This document shows positions 63,003-64,000 of a stretch of 64,000 bases of DNA, in pieces; the stretch's first letter is position 1; every line of letters begins with the position of its first letter. The notes below the pieces were generated by a model. That model was not told the origin of the DNA, did no database searches, and worked only from the letters and a program-made list of their open reading frames with translations. A program made the position numbers and the translations under genes. Source of the stretch: Bin55 sp009840545 (lineage in GTDB: Bacteria > Pseudomonadota > Gammaproteobacteria > Pseudomonadales > Azotimanducaceae); assembly GCA_965208815.1 (NCBI GenBank), contig OZ242357.1:2728001-2792000 (forward strand), given 5' to 3'.

Positions 63003-64000
63003 CTACCCAGGAGCGCTTTCGACCTCCACCAGATGGACCAGACGTCTCATGTTGTACACGACGTGCTCCAAGAGGAGTTCCGAGCGGGCCCGCTTCAGAC
63101 CCACGCCGCGGTGCTTGTCAACTTTCATGTCGTTGCGGATCGATCCGAAGACATGCTCCACCCGAGCCCGGGTCCTGGCGATCGACTTGTTGGCCTCCTC
63201 GCGAGCCTGTCTCAACGGCTCCCGCTCCTTTCTGGGAGCGCGGAACGCGAGGCACGGCACGCGGTACCGTCCCTGGATGCCTTCGCGCAGCTCCTGCGAG
63301 TCGTAGCCTCGGTCGCCGTACACCGGACCCCGCTTCGGCACCTTGTCGAGAAGCCCCGCCGCCTCCTGGACGTCGTGCACGTTGGCCGGAGTCACCGAGC
63401 CGGCGCGGATCAGCTTGTGCCTCACGTCCACCACCACATGGCGCTTGTAGCCGAAGAACGACTTCGAGCCCTTCCTCGTCCACTGCGCGTCGAGGTCCTT
63501 CTGCCGCCGCTTCGAAGGCTTCCATCGGGGCCTGCCGCCCCCGTCGATCGTCTCCCGCTCCTCCTTCTTCAGTCGCCGCACCGGAACCTCCACCACGCTG
63601 GCGTCGATCATGCAGCCGTCCTTCATCGCGAACCCCCTCTCCCGGGCGATCGCCTCCATCTCCTCGAACACCTGGTCCATGACGCCCCGCCTCTCCAGAG
63701 CCTTGCGGTACTTGTGGATGGTCTTCGCGTCCGGACCCGTGCCCGGACTCAGTCCCAGAAACCGCACCACCCGCGCGTGATGGCGGCACAGATCCTCCAG
63801 AGCCTCGTCCGAAAGATCGCCCTTGGTCTTGCCCACCACCAGAACCTTGAACATCGAAACCGCGTCCCACGAGGGACGACCCGGCCTCGCGTCGTGGCGC
63901 GTCCACGGCCACGCCCTCTCCAGGGTTTCCCGGAACCGCTCCCAGTCGAACAGACAATCCATCTTCTCCAGATGCGTGTCCTTCGAACGCTCCAGCGAGG
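63003..64000 (-). CDS. IS5-family transposase, copy 2 (partial at right edge)
   Basis: The C-terminal 332 codons of the transposase encoded at 13561-14616, identical in translation, with the complete DDE set visible (DASVVEVP, YGDRGYDS, VEHVFGSIR). By offset the start codon is expected about 58 bases beyond the window edge. Confidence 0.95.
   Translation of the reverse strand, partial: SLERSKDTHLEKMDCLFDWERFRETLERAWPWTRHDARPGRPSWDAVSMFKVLVVGKTKGDLSDEALEDLCRHHARVVRFLGLSPGTGPDAKTIHKYRKALERRGVMDQVFEEMEAIARERGFAMKDGCMIDASVVEVPVRRLKKEERETIDGGGRPRWKPSKRRQKDLDAQWTRKGSKSFFGYKRHVVVDVRHKLIRAGSVTPANVHDVQEAAGLLDKVPKRGPVYGDRGYDSQELREGIQGRYRVPCLAFRAPRKEREPLRQAREEANKSIARTRARVEHVFGSIRNDMKVDKHRGVGLKRARSELLLEHVVYNMRRLVHLVEVESAPG

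Larger units (their letters stand above)
62833..64000 (-). mobile_element. IS5-family insertion sequence, copy 2 (partial, runs off right edge)
   Basis: Starts with the same GGGCACCTCTATTAA end repeat as copy 1; 1168 bases visible, corresponding to 13391-14558 at a constant offset of 49442. I found no differences where compared, and the encoded proteins in all frames agree. Left flank AAAA (62829-62832) may be the 4-bp target duplication; the right end is outside the window. Confidence 0.93.

Noticed and set aside
13391..64000. Composite transposon bounded by the two IS5 copies
   Set aside because: Copy 1 is inside another transposon with its own 4-bp duplication, which shows it inserted alone; 49 kb of ordinary genes between argues against a single mobile unit.

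Overview
The window reads as a chromosome segment of a Gram-negative, aerobic, heterotrophic proteobacterium. This is an inference from Sec signal peptides, an outer-membrane barrel protein, a CtaA/COX15 heme A synthase and many catabolic families of the kind common in marine Gammaproteobacteria (CaiB/BaiF CoA transferases, N-acyl-D-amino-acid deacylases, PhyH, Rieske oxygenase). The sequence cannot fix genus or family. Most host genes have moderate GC, while two of the insertion sequences (IS5-type and IS110-type) are visibly much richer in GC.

Layout: 1-7.1 kb holds unrelated metabolic genes (partial FAD-linked oxidase, VOC protein, thioesterase, MDR reductase, orphan MNT nucleotidyltransferase, PhyH). 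7.2-30.9 kb is the centrepiece: three tandem minus-strand alpha-2-macroglobulin (A2M) genes of about 1990-2010 codons each. Copy C (24.9-30.9 kb) is intact. Copy B is cut by an IS110/IS1111-type element. Copy A is cut by a 3.9-kb IS1595-type transposon that carries passenger genes and is itself interrupted by an IS5-type element. Both breaks can be repaired on paper to the base: removing each element restores one open reading frame. 31-38.5 kb has a thermonuclease-like protein, ankyrin protein, nucleoside hydrolase, O-methyltransferase, heme A synthase, a degenerate Arg-tRNA-like gene, a secreted repeat protein and a DUF433 gene. 38.6-41.2 kb carries four tandem secreted proteins that resemble tissue inhibitors of metalloproteinases (TIMP); three would start with Cys-x-Cys after signal cleavage, one has lost it.

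41.5-62.8 kb returns to catabolic and accessory genes: GST, two paralogous D-amino-acid deacylases 9 kb apart, Rieske oxygenase, VOC, CoA transferase, PnuC, ankyrin protein, LarA-type racemase with complete catalytic residues, an AbiE toxin-antitoxin pair with an operator-like inverted repeat, an orphan RelB antitoxin and a fused double CoA transferase whose first half lacks the catalytic Asp. At the right edge a second copy of the IS5-type element, apparently identical to the first, truncates a phospholipase D-like gene.

Taken together, A2M traps (broad-range protease inhibitors) and TIMP-like proteins (candidate metalloprotease inhibitors) within 11 kb of each other suggest a region devoted to resisting foreign proteases, now being eroded by insertion sequences. 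The passenger module inside the IS1595-type element (a secreted protein with a DxDGDG motif and a 10-base poly-G tract, a coupled two-helix membrane protein, and a tiny charged ORF) is not something I recognise and is the best candidate for an undescribed system here.
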